In this document: one piece after another, positions 17,041 to 25,874 of the stretch
Layout of the letters: each line of letters opens with the position of its first letter
Position numbering within the stretch: the first letter of the stretch is position 1
Origin: an uncultured Burkholderiales bacterium
GTDB taxonomy: Bacteria > Pseudomonadota > Gammaproteobacteria > Burkholderiales > Casimicrobiaceae
Length of the DNA: 34,339 bases
Direction of reading: 5' to 3'
NCBI GenBank assembly: GCA_937944385.1
Contig: CALDYQ010000044.1
Location: 1-34,339 of the forward strand
Position numbers and translations under genes: made by a program
Notes under the pieces: generated by a model
What the model saw: the letters and a program-made list of their open reading frames with translations, nothing else
What the model was told of the DNA's origin: nothing
Database searches by the model: none

Positions 17041-20000
17041 TCAAAACTCGAGCGTCGCGTTCAACTGAGAGAACAGCTCGGTGCGGGGTGCGACCCGCAG
17101 GGACTCGCCGAAAACCACCTGACCGGAGTAGCCGGGCGACGACGTACACGGGGTCCGCTCGACAAGAAAGGCCACCGGCAGCGTGCCAGTGGCACCGTCA
17201 CTGGCGAAAGTGCGCAACGTGGCGAGCGCGCGGACGGCGTCTTCCGCGCCCGAACTTCCGTTCAGGTGGATGATTACGCGCCGTGCAAACAGTGCGCGGG
17301 CTTGGTCGATGTCATGAATCTGCTCCGCGATGAGGCGGGTCTCGCCGTCGCGATTGGTGTTGATGCGAACTTCCATCACCACCGGAATGTCCTCGCGCAA
17401 CCAGTGCCGATGCGCTTCGAACAGATTCGCGGGAAGCATGACCTCGCGCACGTCGGTCCGGTCATCGAGCGCGACGAAACACATGCGACCGCTGCGTGAA
17501 TTGATCACGCGGACGGCATTCACAATGCCGGCCACGCGGTGGCGCGCGTCAGACGGCTCCGCGCGAGCCAGCGTCACGGTGGCTATCGGTGCGAGGTGAT
17601 CTCGCCACGCTTCGAACGGGTGGCCGCTCAGGTACAGGCCGAGCGCCGATTTCTCGTGTGCCAGCGCCTCGAGCATCGGCCACGGCCGGGCCTGGATGAG
17701 TGGTGGCTCGGTGGTCTCCTCGTCACCGAAAAGCGAGTTCTGTCCAGCACTTGCAAGCGCCTGATCGGCCGCCGTAAGCGCTTGTGCCACCGACGCAAGC
17801 ACGCTGGCCCGGTTGTCGTGCAGACGATCGAAGGCTCCGGCCTTGACGAGTGCCTCGATCGAGCGGCGGTTGACGATCTGCAGGTTCACGCGCCGGCAAA
17901 AGTCGTACAGGCTCGCAAAGGGGCCGGAGGTACGGGCACGCAGGATCTCGTTGATCGCGCCTTCCCCCGTGCCCTTGACACCCCCGAGGCCATAGCGGAC
18001 GGTCGTACGATCGACCGGGACGAACCGGTACTCCCCGGCGTTGATGTCCGGCGGCTCGAAGTGGATGCCGTAGGTCAGTGCATCATCGAGCAGCACGCGC
18101 AGCTTGTCGGTGTCGCTCATCACTGCAGACATGTTCGCAGCGAAGAACGCGGCCGTGTGATGACGCTTGAACCACGCGGTCTGATAAGCGAGCAGCGCGT
18201 AGGCGGCCGAGTGCGACTTGTTGAAGCCGTAGCCTGCGAACTTCTCCATGTCGTCGAAGAGCCGCGTGGCGAGCGCTTCGGAGACGCCATTGCGGAGCGC
18301 GCCCTCGAGGAAGATGGCGCGATGCTTGGCCATTTCCTCGGGCTTCTTCTTACCCATGGCGCGGCGCAGCAGATCGGCACCTCCGAGCGTGTAGCCGCCG
18401 ATGATCTGGGCGGCCTGCATGACCTGCTCCTGATAGACCATCACGCCGAAGGTCTCCTCCAGCATGGGCTTGAGGCGGGGGTCGTAGTACTCCACCGGCT
18501 GCTTGCCATCGCGCCGGGCGATGTAGTCCGGGATCAGTTCCATCGGCCCCGGCCGATAGAGCGCGTTCAAGGCAATCAGATCCTCGAGGCGGCTCGGCCG
18601 CGTCTTGTGGATGAGATCCTGCATGCCCGCGGATTCGAACTGGAAGATCGCCACCGGCGGCCGCTCGCGGATCAGCTGATAGACGCTCGCGTCATCGAGC
18701 GGCAGGTCCTCGAGCGCCAGATCGAACGAGGGGTCGAGTCGCTTGACGAAGCGCAGCGTCCAGTCAAGGATGGTGAGCGTGGTCAGGCCGAGGAAGTCGA
18801 ACTTGACGAGGCCGATCGCCTCGATGTCGTCCTTATCCAACTGGCTCACCATCCCCGAGGCGGTATCCTGGGCGTAGAGCGGCGTGAAGTCGGTCAGCTT
18901 GCCCGGCGCAATGAGTACGCCGCCGGCGTGCATCCCTACGTTTCTCGGCAGCCCCTCTACCTGCGCGGCCAACTCGAGCAGGGCGGCGACGTCTTCTTCC
19001 TCATCGCGCCGCTTGGCGAGCAGTGGCTCCGCCTCAAAGGCGTAGATCGTGTTCGCTTCGCGTGCCTTCGGATCGTCCGGCATGGGCGCGAGCGTGGTCC
19101 ATTTGCCCGGCTGGAACGGGATCATCTTCGCGACACCGTCGACGAAGCCATACGGCAGGTCGAGCACGCGACCGCAGTCGCGTACCGCTGCCTTGGCGGC
19201 CATGGTGCCGAACGTGGCGATCTGGCCAACGCTCTCGGCACCGTACTTCTGCCGCACGTACTCGATCACGCGGTCACGGCCGTCCTGGCAGAAGTCGATG
19301 TCGAAGTCCGGCATCGACACCCGCTCGGGGTTCAGGAAGCGCTCGAACAGCAGGCCGTAGCGAAGCGGGTCGAGGTCGGTGATCCCGAGCGCATAGGCGA
19401 CGAGCGAGCCCGCGCCCGAGCCGCGCCCCGGACCGACCGGAACGCCATTCCTCTTGGCCCAGCCGATGAAGTCGGCCACGATCAGAAAGTAACCCGGGAA
19501 GCCCATCTTCACGATGGTGGCGATCTCGAAGGCGGCCCGCTCCTCGTAGCGCGCGCGCGCGGCTTCCCGTGCGGCAGCGTCGGGGTAGAGCTTCTCGAGG
19601 CGTGCGGCCAGACCGCGCGCCACCTCGCTCCGAAGATGCTCCTCGATCGTCACGCCGGGCGGCAACGGAAAGTCAGGCAGGTGGCTCTTGCCGAGCGTGA
19701 GTTCGAGGTTGCAGAGCTGCGCAATAGCCACCGTATTGGCGAGCGCGTCGGGGTAATCCGCGAAGGCCGCCTCCATCTCGGCCTGCCTCCGGAAGCGCTG
19801 CTCGATCGTGAACCGGCGCGGCCGACGCGGATCAGCGAGCGTGTAGCCCTCGGCGATGCACACCCGGGCCTCGTGCGCCTTCCAGTCCTCTTCCCGCGCG
19901 AACTGAATCGGGTGGGTTGCCACGACCGGCAGCCCGAGGCTCCAGGCAAGCCGCACCACGTTGTCGTTGACGACGCGCTCGTTCTCGAAGCCCGCACGAT

Positions 20001-20529
20001 GGATTTCGAGTGCGAAGCGGCCCGGGAAGCGGGCGGCCCACGCACGTGAGGCCTCCTCCGCCGCAGAACGCTGCCCCAAGCGAAGGAGGGCGCCGACCTC
20101 GCCAAACCAGCCGCCCGAGAGGCAGAAGAGATCCGCCGTGTTTTCGGGCACGTCGAGCCACTCGGGCTTCAGGTAGGCGACGCCGCGTCGCTGGTTCTCG
20201 CGCCACGCCCGGGTGAGCAGTCGGCAGAGGTTGAGGTAGCCGACGCGTGACATCGCGAGCAGCAGGATGCGCACCGGTTCGACCAGCGCGCGCTCATCGA
20301 TCCGGTGGGTCTCGACTGCGACATCCACACCACAGATCGGCTTGATGCCCGCGGCGCGGGCCGCCTTGTAGAACTTGACGAACCCGAACAGATTGCCAAG
20401 ATCCGTGATCGCGAGCGCGCCTTGCTGGTCGGCGCTGGCCAGCTCGATCGCCTGTCCGATCCTGAGTGTCGAATCGACGATCGAGTATTCGCTGTGCAGG
20501 CGAAGATGGACGAAGCGCGGTTGGGGCAT
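17041..20529 (-). CDS. dnaE: DNA polymerase III alpha subunit
   Basis: The replicative polymerase catalytic subunit, 1162 residues, near E. coli's 1160. An N-terminal PHP domain begins FVHLRLHSEYSIVD. The catalytic acids are seen in PDFDIDFCQDGRD near residue 405 and in KFDFLGLTTL near 576. Other polymerase motifs are GRGSGAGSLVAYALGI and GFNKSHSAAYALLAYQ. The clamp-binding motif QNSLFGD is near residue 928, and an OB-like region follows. It stands alone on the minus strand. TAGAAT ends 6 bases before the ATG, and there is no Shine-Dalgarno sequence. Confidence 0.98.
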   Translation of the reverse strand: MPQPRFVHLRLHSEYSIVDSTLRIGQAIELASADQQGALAITDLGNLFGFVKFYKAARAAGIKPICGVDVAVETHRIDERALVEPVRILLLAMSRVGYLNLCRLLTRAWRENQRRGVAYLKPEWLDVPENTADLFCLSGGWFGEVGALLRLGQRSAAEEASRAWAARFPGRFALEIHRAGFENERVVNDNVVRLAWSLGLPVVATHPIQFAREEDWKAHEARVCIAEGYTLADPRRPRRFTIEQRFRRQAEMEAAFADYPDALANTVAIAQLCNLELTLGKSHLPDFPLPPGVTIEEHLRSEVARGLAARLEKLYPDAAAREAARARYEERAAFEIATIVKMGFPGYFLIVADFIGWAKRNGVPVGPGRGSGAGSLVAYALGITDLDPLRYGLLFERFLNPERVSMPDFDIDFCQDGRDRVIEYVRQKYGAESVGQIATFGTMAAKAAVRDCGRVLDLPYGFVDGVAKMIPFQPGKWTTLAPMPDDPKAREANTIYAFEAEPLLAKRRDEEEDVAALLELAAQVEGLPRNVGMHAGGVLIAPGKLTDFTPLYAQDTASGMVSQLDKDDIEAIGLVKFDFLGLTTLTILDWTLRFVKRLDPSFDLALEDLPLDDASVYQLIRERPPVAIFQFESAGMQDLIHKTRPSRLEDLIALNALYRPGPMELIPDYIARRDGKQPVEYYDPRLKPMLEETFGVMVYQEQVMQAAQIIGGYTLGGADLLRRAMGKKKPEEMAKHRAIFLEGALRNGVSEALATRLFDDMEKFAGYGFNKSHSAAYALLAYQTAWFKRHHTAAFFAANMSAVMSDTDKLRVLLDDALTYGIHFEPPDINAGEYRFVPVDRTTVRYGLGGVKGTGEGAINEILRARTSGPFASLYDFCRRVNLQIVNRRSIEALVKAGAFDRLHDNRASVLASVAQALTAADQALASAGQNSLFGDEETTEPPLIQARPWPMLEALAHEKSALGLYLSGHPFEAWRDHLAPIATVTLARAEPSDARHRVAGIVNAVRVINSRSGRMCFVALDDRTDVREVMLPANLFEAHRHWLREDIPVVMEVRINTNRDGETRLIAEQIHDIDQARALFARRVIIHLNGSSGAEDAVRALATLRTFASDGATGTLPVAFLVERTPCTSSPGYSGQVVFGESLRVAPRTELFSQLNATLEF

Positions 20530-20535
20530 GCGCCG

Positions 20536-20601
20536 ATTCTACGAACCGCTTGGTGGGGGTCTTTTTCCGCTCCGGGTCGTCTCCGATGGCCTTCCTACAA
20601 T
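20536..20601. promoter_or_regulatory. Divergent dnaE / hydrolase promoter region
   Basis: Two -10-like hexamers lie back to back. TAGAAT on the minus strand (plus 20536-20541) ends 6 bases before the dnaE ATG at 20529. TACAAT on the plus strand (20596-20601) ends 8 bases before ATG 20610. Neither has a good TTGACA at 16-18 bases, so the promoter strength is uncertain. The spacing predicts transcripts that start at or within about two bases of the start codons. Confidence 0.45.
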
Positions 20602-20609
20602 GCCCAGAC

Positions 20610-21530
20610 ATGAGACCCGGAAGACGTCTGAGGCTCGAGCTGCGCGGCCACAGCGCGAGCGTGCTCGAGTGGGGTGCTGCCGACGGCGAGATCGTGATCC
20701 TGCTGCACGGCTGGATGGATGGGGCGGCCTCGTTCCAGTTCATCGCCGATCGGCTCGATTCGCGATGGCGTCTCATTGCCCCCGATCAGCGCGGCTTTGG
20801 CGACACCGAGTGGACAAGAGAGCCCGCCGGCGGGTACTGGTTCCCCGAATACGTGGCCGATGTCGATGCGCTCGTCGATCATGTCTCGCCGGCGGCACCG
20901 GTGCATCTCGTCGGTCATAGCCTGGGCGGGAACGTGGCTTGCCTCTACGCAGGCATTCGCCCCGATCGCGTGAAGTCGCTCGTCTCGCTCGACGGTTTCG
21001 GCTTGCCAAACAGCGATCCGGCCGACGCAGCCGAACGCTATCGACGTTGGCTCGATGCGAGCAAGGCTGGCGTCGACCTCAAGTCCTATCCGACGTTGGC
21101 GACGGTGGCGGATCGGTTGCAGAAGACCAACCCGCGTCTGCCCCGGGATCGCGCCGAATGGATCGCAGCGCACTGGGCGGCCGGTGACGACGTCACTGGC
21201 TGGCGGCTGCGTGCTGATCCAGCGCACAAGTTACCTTTTCCCACGGGCTACCGGCTCGATGAAGCGATCGCGATCTGGCGGGAAGTTTCGGCTCCGACGC
21301 TCTGGATTGGGGCATCGCTGTCCGAGGTGACGCGCTGGCTAGGCTACGACGCGACCACGCGGGTACCCACCGGCGATGAGCCGGTCACCCCAGGCTCATT
21401 CGCCGCGCGACTCGCTGCCTTTTGCCGGATGCACTTCGTCGTCCTCGAAGGCGTGGGCCACATGCTGCATCACGAGGCGCCGGAGCGCGTGGCACCGCTC
21501 ATCGAGGCGCACTGGCGATCGGTCAGTTGA
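20610..21530 (+). CDS. Alpha/beta hydrolase
   Basis: A 306-residue alpha/beta hydrolase starting at ATG 20610 (MRPGRRLRLELRGH). The oxyanion motif LLHGWMDG is at residues ~31-38. The nucleophile elbow GHSLGG has Ser104. The terminal His284 lies in EGVGHMLHHEAPE. The family includes esterases, lipases and epoxide hydrolases, and I cannot name the substrate. An in-frame ATG at 20586 would add eight residues, but it lies upstream of the likely TACAAT -10 box. No signal peptide is visible, so it is likely cytoplasmic. Confidence 0.9.
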   Translation: MRPGRRLRLELRGHSASVLEWGAADGEIVILLHGWMDGAASFQFIADRLDSRWRLIAPDQRGFGDTEWTREPAGGYWFPEYVADVDALVDHVSPAAPVHLVGHSLGGNVACLYAGIRPDRVKSLVSLDGFGLPNSDPADAAERYRRWLDASKAGVDLKSYPTLATVADRLQKTNPRLPRDRAEWIAAHWAAGDDVTGWRLRADPAHKLPFPTGYRLDEAIAIWREVSAPTLWIGASLSEVTRWLGYDATTRVPTGDEPVTPGSFAARLAAFCRMHFVVLEGVGHMLHHEAPERVAPLIEAHWRSVS

Positions 21531-21747
21531 CTTTCACCGGCAGCCGGCACTGATGCCATAGGTCTCCCACGTCGTTGCGAACCCGTGGCGAGGTCGAGCG
21601 CGTCGCGCCGGGCCCGATCGCGTTGGCGAGCGCCGCCCACCCGGAGAGCCGGAGCATCGTGCGAACGAGAATCAGTCCGTCGGTGAGCGGATTCACGACG
21701 CCGTCGCCGACGACGTCGAGTCGACCAGGCACGGTGCGGGGATGGGT
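21523..21747 (-). pseudogene. Decayed dockerin-like calcium-binding domain fragment
   Basis: On the minus strand, a ~70-codon frame ending at 21523 reads GRLDVVGDGVVNPLTDGLIL, then VRTMLRLSG and AIGPGATR. This is the pattern of the dockerin-like C-terminal domain (LDVDGDG...DxLTDGLLILR...GATR) found at the end of many large secreted betaproteobacterial proteins. The first Ca loop reads DVVGDG, where Asp is expected at the third place. Only GTG at 21732 could start it, and a stop lies at 21748-21750. It looks like the orphaned tail of a lost gene. Its last bases overlap the end of the hydrolase gene. Confidence 0.6.
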
Positions 21748-22566
21748 TCACGATCGATCCGGTTCGGGCCGCCAGGTTGTCATGGCGAAGGGTCGGACTA
21801 CGTCTATGCCAATGCTCAGAGTTTCTCTCCTTCATCGACCGCCATGGAACCCAATCACCGCGCCCGCCAGATCTGCCCGGCGATCACAGAGATCAAACTC
21901 GCCTTGCGACAGGTTTATCCGAACATCCTTGCTGATGACTTCCGGGACGATGGCTCGCGCCATACCGCGGGGCTTGCGCTTGACATTCTTCTCTGCAGCA
22001 TCAATGAGGAGGAGAAGCGCATCGCCGACAACATCATCGACGCCCTCATCGATGTGCATGCCCTAGCCCGCTGGGGCAACATTCTTTTCACCGACTACGA
22101 CGGCAACGTCGCGCGGTATTTCAGCGTGAATGGCAACATGCCCTACGGACCTCCCTACTGCCAACGGCGCAGCCGCACCTCGACCGAGCTGATCGCCCTC
22201 CGGGACAGCTCGGCGCGCGACCGCGAAACTACGAGCAAGGCGCTCAAGCTGGGACGGGCGCACCGAAATCACATCCATCTCGACTACTACGACTGGAACC
22301 TTCGGCTCCAGACCCGGATGGACAACGGCGTCCGCGTGTATCGCTACAAACCGAGAAACGAAAATCCGATCAACCCAGAGTGGGAGTGGGATCAGAAGAT
22401 CGTGGCCGACTGGCCGCGACATGCCTTCCTGACCGGCTTTTCCGGCGCCCTCGTGGCCGCGCTTCGCCGCCGCGAAGGACGTGACGTGAACACACAGGGC
22501 TTTGTCGGCTTGGGCGGTTGCCGCAAGCAACTGCGCGCTGCCGCTGCCCGTGGCGTGGTCTTTTGA
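21742..22566 (+). CDS. Putative M15/hedgehog-type zinc peptidase, uncharacterised
   Basis: A 274-residue ORF (240 from the alternative ATG 21844; neither start has a clear ribosome-binding site). I do not recognise a named family. It carries SRHTAGLALD (Ser38, His40, Gly43, Ala45 and Asp47 counted from 21844), matching the S-x-H-x-x-G-x-A-x-D zinc signature of M15/VanX/hedgehog peptidases. NHIHLDYYDW later supplies the H-x-H (His143, His145). Such enzymes cut D-Ala-D-Ala or L-Ala-D-Glu bonds; activity here is inference. No signal peptide or membrane segment is seen. Third codon positions are visibly richer in A/T than in neighbours, which hints at transfer. It converges on ddl with a 7-base gap. 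Confidence 0.65.
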   Translation: MGSRSIRFGPPGCHGEGSDYVYANAQSFSPSSTAMEPNHRARQICPAITEIKLALRQVYPNILADDFRDDGSRHTAGLALDILLCSINEEEKRIADNIIDALIDVHALARWGNILFTDYDGNVARYFSVNGNMPYGPPYCQRRSRTSTELIALRDSSARDRETTSKALKLGRAHRNHIHLDYYDWNLRLQTRMDNGVRVYRYKPRNENPINPEWEWDQKIVADWPRHAFLTGFSGALVAALRRREGRDVNTQGFVGLGGCRKQLRAAAARGVVF

Positions 22567-22573
22567 GTTCCGC

Positions 22574-23608
22574 TCACCGGCGTTCGAGCGCGAGCTCGAC
22601 GAGCCGCGCGACGAGCGCGGGGTAGCTCACACCGGCCGCCGCCCAGAGTGCGGGGTACATCGAGGTCTTGGTGAAGCCGGGCATCGTGTTGAGCTCGTTC
22701 AGGAACAGCTCGCCGGTCTGCTCGACGTAGAAGAAGTCCACGCGCGCGAGTCCGGCGCAGTCGAGCACGCGAAAGGCGGTGAGGGCGAGCGAGCGCACCT
22801 CCGCCGCGATCGCCTCGGGCACTTGGGCCGGGATGTGCATCTCGGCAAGCCCCGGGGTGTATTTGGTCTCGTAGTCGTAGAACGCGCTCGCAAAGGTGAG
22901 CTCGCCAACGGGCGAGGCTTCCGGCGCGTCATTGCCGAGGATGCCCACTTCGAGCTCGCGCGGCTTGTGGCGGGTCGCCGCCTCGACGATCACCCGCCGG
23001 TCATGCTCGAAGGCAAGCCGGAGTGCGGCGCGAGCCTCGACCTCGTTCGTGGCGCGGGAGATGCCGACCGAGGAGCCCAAGTTCGCCGGCTTCACGAAGA
23101 CTGCAGGGGCCGAACCGTCCGCGATGGCGAGCACCCGTTCGAGCACCTGCTCGGGCGCGCGGGCGTATTCGCTTCGGGTCACGAGCGTCCAGGCGACCTG
23201 CGGGATGCGGTGGGCCGCGAGCACGGATTTCATCATCACCTTGTCCATGCAGACGGCGCTACCCAGCACGCCGGAGCCGACGCAGGGGATACCGGCGAGC
23301 TTCATCATGCCCTGCACGGTGCCGTCCTCGCCATTGGGTCCGTGGAGGATCGGGAAGACCACGTCGAAGCCCTCGGCGCTTGCGGCCTGCGAGAGCACGA
23401 GCCCGCCGCCCGAGGGGGCTGTGCCGTTGGCGAGCGCGCGCGCCGAATCGGGCGGCGCCAGCCAGCGTCCCTCGCGGGAAATGACGACGGCCGTGACGTC
23501 GAATCGCTCCTTCGGCAAGGCTTCGAGCACGTTACGGGCGCTCTTGATCGAGACCTCGTGCTCTTCGGATTGGCCACCGGCGAGAACGAGAACGCGGGTT
23601 TTCTTCAT
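22574..23608 (-). CDS. ddl: D-alanine--D-alanine ligase
   Basis: An ATP-grasp ligase of 344 residues that joins two D-Ala for the peptidoglycan stem. [20 protein letters not shown] (with the catalytic Glu), [34 protein letters not shown], and LARVDFFY with [16 protein letters not shown] are diagnostic. The length fits the DdlA-like class rather than the ~310-residue form of the division cluster. It is the last gene of the SpmAB operon, 45 bases after the ClpP-like gene. GACAAT ends 6 bases before its ATG, so it may also have its own start. Confidence 0.97.
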   Translation of the reverse strand: MKKTRVLVLAGGQSEEHEVSIKSARNVLEALPKERFDVTAVVISREGRWLAPPDSARALANGTAPSGGGLVLSQAASAEGFDVVFPILHGPNGEDGTVQGMMKLAGIPCVGSGVLGSAVCMDKVMMKSVLAAHRIPQVAWTLVTRSEYARAPEQVLERVLAIADGSAPAVFVKPANLGSSVGISRATNEVEARAALRLAFEHDRRVIVEAATRHKPRELEVGILGNDAPEASPVGELTFASAFYDYETKYTPGLAEMHIPAQVPEAIAAEVRSLALTAFRVLDCAGLARVDFFYVEQTGELFLNELNTMPGFTKTSMYPALWAAAGVSYPALVARLVELALERR

Positions 23609-23653
23609 GGCGCTATTGTCGCCGGGTTCGGGTCAGTGCCGCGCCGCCGACTC

Positions 23654-24604
23654 TCACCAGACCACACGCTCGTCGACTGCGTAAAGACGGCAGCGCGGTG
23701 TTCCGCCGCAGCGTTCGAGCGCGTGTTCGTTCGCCTGCCGGTCGTTGCCTGCCCAACCCCAGCGGCGGCCGTCCGCGGAGACGGCGAAGGCGCGCGGCAG
23801 GCTCGCATCGAGAAACGCGCGATAGTCCCGTCGAGCAGCCGCCGACGCTGCGGGCAGCCGCTCGATCGCGCGCAGCGTGGCGTAGCCGCTTGCCGGATGG
23901 GCGCGTTCCCGATGCTTGAAGGGCAGCGTAGCCGCATCGACGCTCGAGGCGAGTGCCTCAGTCGTGATGAGGCCGTTGGCGAGCGCCTGCTCATTCGGGC
24001 GCGTGAGGCGCTCGCAGGCGTGCGGGCGGCGCAACTCCGTGCCCAGGCAGAGAAAAGTGCGGGCACCAAGCACCTCGCCCGCTGTGGCGGGGTAGAAGCC
24101 CAGATCACCCGCGCGTTCGGGGATTGCAAGCCAGCGTCGAAGGAGCGTTTCGTTCACGCGGCCGCCGGTGAAGCGCCGCGTCCAGCCGGCTTGATCGTAT
24201 TTCTCGCTCGCCTTTGGGTCTAGCCGGTCGAACTCGTAGTGGCCATGAAAGCCGACCCAGGTGAGGCTCGCTGGGTAGTCATCGGTGAACTGGCGCGTGA
24301 GGCCGCCCAGAAACAGGCGCGAGCAGGCCGACACACAGTGCCCCGAGACGAGGGTACGCACGCCGCGCTCGCGAAACAGCTCGCCCAGCCGATAGCCAGT
24401 CCAGCTGTTGCCGCCCATCGAATTGCGCAGCACGATGGTGGTCAAAGCGGGCGGCCGGCCGAACTCGGCCTGCACGCGGTCCAGATCGCGCCGCTCGATC
24501 ACGCCCGAGAGGATGAGCGTGTCGCCGTGGCGGGCGAGCGTCATGGCTTGGGCACCCGCGCCGAGCGCTGCCAAGGCCAGAGCGATGAGGCGACCGAGGA
24601 TCAT
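23654..24604 (-). CDS. Exported ClpP/crotonase-fold protein (COG3904-like)
   Basis: A 316-residue protein with a signal peptide, MILGRLIALALAALGAGAQA. The following GDTLILSG, LRNSMGGNSWTGYRLGELF and SGHCVSACSRLFLGG (residues ~88-101) resemble the periplasmic ClpP-like family, in which the Ser of SAC is near the active site. Catalysis and substrate are unknown. A C-terminal block, RCRLYAVDERVVW, recurs in hypothetical proteins of related bacteria. ATG 24604 overlaps the stop of the SpmAB gene by 4 bases, so the two are translationally coupled. It could be a protease or a scaffold of unknown role. Confidence 0.75.
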   Translation of the reverse strand: MILGRLIALALAALGAGAQAMTLARHGDTLILSGVIERRDLDRVQAEFGRPPALTTIVLRNSMGGNSWTGYRLGELFRERGVRTLVSGHCVSACSRLFLGGLTRQFTDDYPASLTWVGFHGHYEFDRLDPKASEKYDQAGWTRRFTGGRVNETLLRRWLAIPERAGDLGFYPATAGEVLGARTFLCLGTELRRPHACERLTRPNEQALANGLITTEALASSVDAATLPFKHRERAHPASGYATLRAIERLPAASAAARRDYRAFLDASLPRAFAVSADGRRWGWAGNDRQANEHALERCGGTPRCRLYAVDERVVW

Positions 24605-25842
24605 GAGCCGAAGAATAGATAGGCCACGAAAATCGCCGCCACGATCCCCGCAAAGTCGGCGAGCAGCCCGAAGGCGAGCCCGTAGCGCACCTTGGTCACA
24701 CCCACTGTGCCGAAGTAAAGCGCGATGATGTAGAGCGTCGTGTCGGTCGCGCCCTGCATGACGCTTGCGAGCCGACCGACAAAGCTGTCCACGCCATAGG
24801 TCTTCATCGCATCGATGAACATCGCCCGGGCGCCCGAGCCCGAGATCGGTTTCATGAGTGCGGTGGGGAGCGCCGCGACCCAGTCGGTCGCAAGGCCGAG
24901 GAGTCCGAAGAACCACGCAAAGCCGGCCACGACGAGGTCGAGCACGCCGGAGTTACGCAGCACGCTGATTGCGACCAGCATCGCGACGAGGTAGGGGATG
25001 ATCGTGAGCGCCGTCTGCACCCCTTCCTTGGCGCCTTCGATGAAGGCTTCGTAGACGTTGATCCTGCGCTTGAGGCCGAAGGCGAGAAAGACCGCGATGA
25101 TGCCTGCGAGGATCAGGTTCGACACCACGAGCGAGACCGTTTCGATCTGCTCGCGGGTGAGCTGGGTCGTCATCGCCCAGACGAGCGCGGCCAGCCCGAG
25201 CGTGATGCCACCGAGCCAGCCGACGATCACCGGGTCGGCGAGGCGGATCTTCTGCTTCCAGCCGCAGAGCAGGATTGCAACCAGTGTGGCGCAATAGGTC
25301 GCGATCAGGGTCGGGATGAAGATGTCGGTCGGGTTCGCGCTACCGAGCACCGCGCGCTGTGCGATCACCGAGAGCGGAATCAGCGTGAGCCCCGAGGTCT
25401 GGATCACCAGGAACATGAGCTGTGCATCGCTCGCCGTGTCCTTCTGCGGATTGAGCTCTTGCAGGCTTTTCATCGCCTTGAGGCCGAGCGGTGTGGCCGC
25501 GTTGTCGAGGCCGAGGAAGTTGGCCGAGTAGTTCATGATCATGTGGCCATGGGCCGGATGATCCCGCGGCACCGAGGGGAAGAGGCGCGAGAAGAGCGGC
25601 GCGATCCAGCGGCTCACGACCGCGATCACGCCCGCCTTTTCACCCACCGAGAGCATGCCGAGCCAGAAGGTCATGACCCCTGCGAGCGGAAGCGAGATCT
25701 CCATCACGGCGAGTCGGGCGGCGGCGAACGTGCCGTCGATGATCTTCTTGAACACTGTGCCATCACCCGTGACGAGCCACTGCAACACGGCGGCCGCAAT
25801 GCCCACGAGAAAGAAACCACTCCAGAGATACGTGAGTGCCAT
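24601..25842 (-). CDS. Fused SpmA-SpmB-type membrane protein (nucleoside-recognition/Gate domains)
   Basis: A 413-residue membrane protein with two repeats of the Gate/nucleoside-recognition type. The N-terminal half has FWLGMLSVGEKAGVI and MNYSANFLGLDNAATPLGL, which are SpmA-like. The C-terminal half has ALPTALMKPISGSGARAMF and GATDTTLYIIALYFG, which are SpmB-like. In Bacillus, spmA and spmB lie in an operon with the DD-carboxypeptidase gene dacB and affect spore cortex dehydration. This host is not expected to sporulate, so the role must differ. It heads a minus-strand operon with the ClpP-like gene and ddl. AAGGG precedes the ATG. Confidence 0.9.
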   Translation of the reverse strand: MALTYLWSGFFLVGIAAAVLQWLVTGDGTVFKKIIDGTFAAARLAVMEISLPLAGVMTFWLGMLSVGEKAGVIAVVSRWIAPLFSRLFPSVPRDHPAHGHMIMNYSANFLGLDNAATPLGLKAMKSLQELNPQKDTASDAQLMFLVIQTSGLTLIPLSVIAQRAVLGSANPTDIFIPTLIATYCATLVAILLCGWKQKIRLADPVIVGWLGGITLGLAALVWAMTTQLTREQIETVSLVVSNLILAGIIAVFLAFGLKRRINVYEAFIEGAKEGVQTALTIIPYLVAMLVAISVLRNSGVLDLVVAGFAWFFGLLGLATDWVAALPTALMKPISGSGARAMFIDAMKTYGVDSFVGRLASVMQGATDTTLYIIALYFGTVGVTKVRYGLAFGLLADFAGIVAAIFVAYLFFGS

Positions 25843-25874
25843 GGCCCGCCCTTGCTCTGCTATCGTGCAGCCCC

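Noticed and set aside
17539-20049. An 836-codon plus-strand frame opposite dnaE
   Set aside because: dnaE is unambiguous on the other strand; the frame has no recognisable domain and is a GC-driven shadow.
17041-20529. HSE instead of HSD in the DnaE PHP motif as a possible loss of function
   Set aside because: The PHP domain of proteobacterial DnaE is already degenerate in metal ligands, and HSEYSIVD is common in betaproteobacteria from memory, so it is not remarkable.
22502-24223. A 573-codon plus-strand frame opposite ddl and the ClpP-like gene
   Set aside because: Both minus-strand genes have clear family motifs; the frame is low-complexity and spans two genes.
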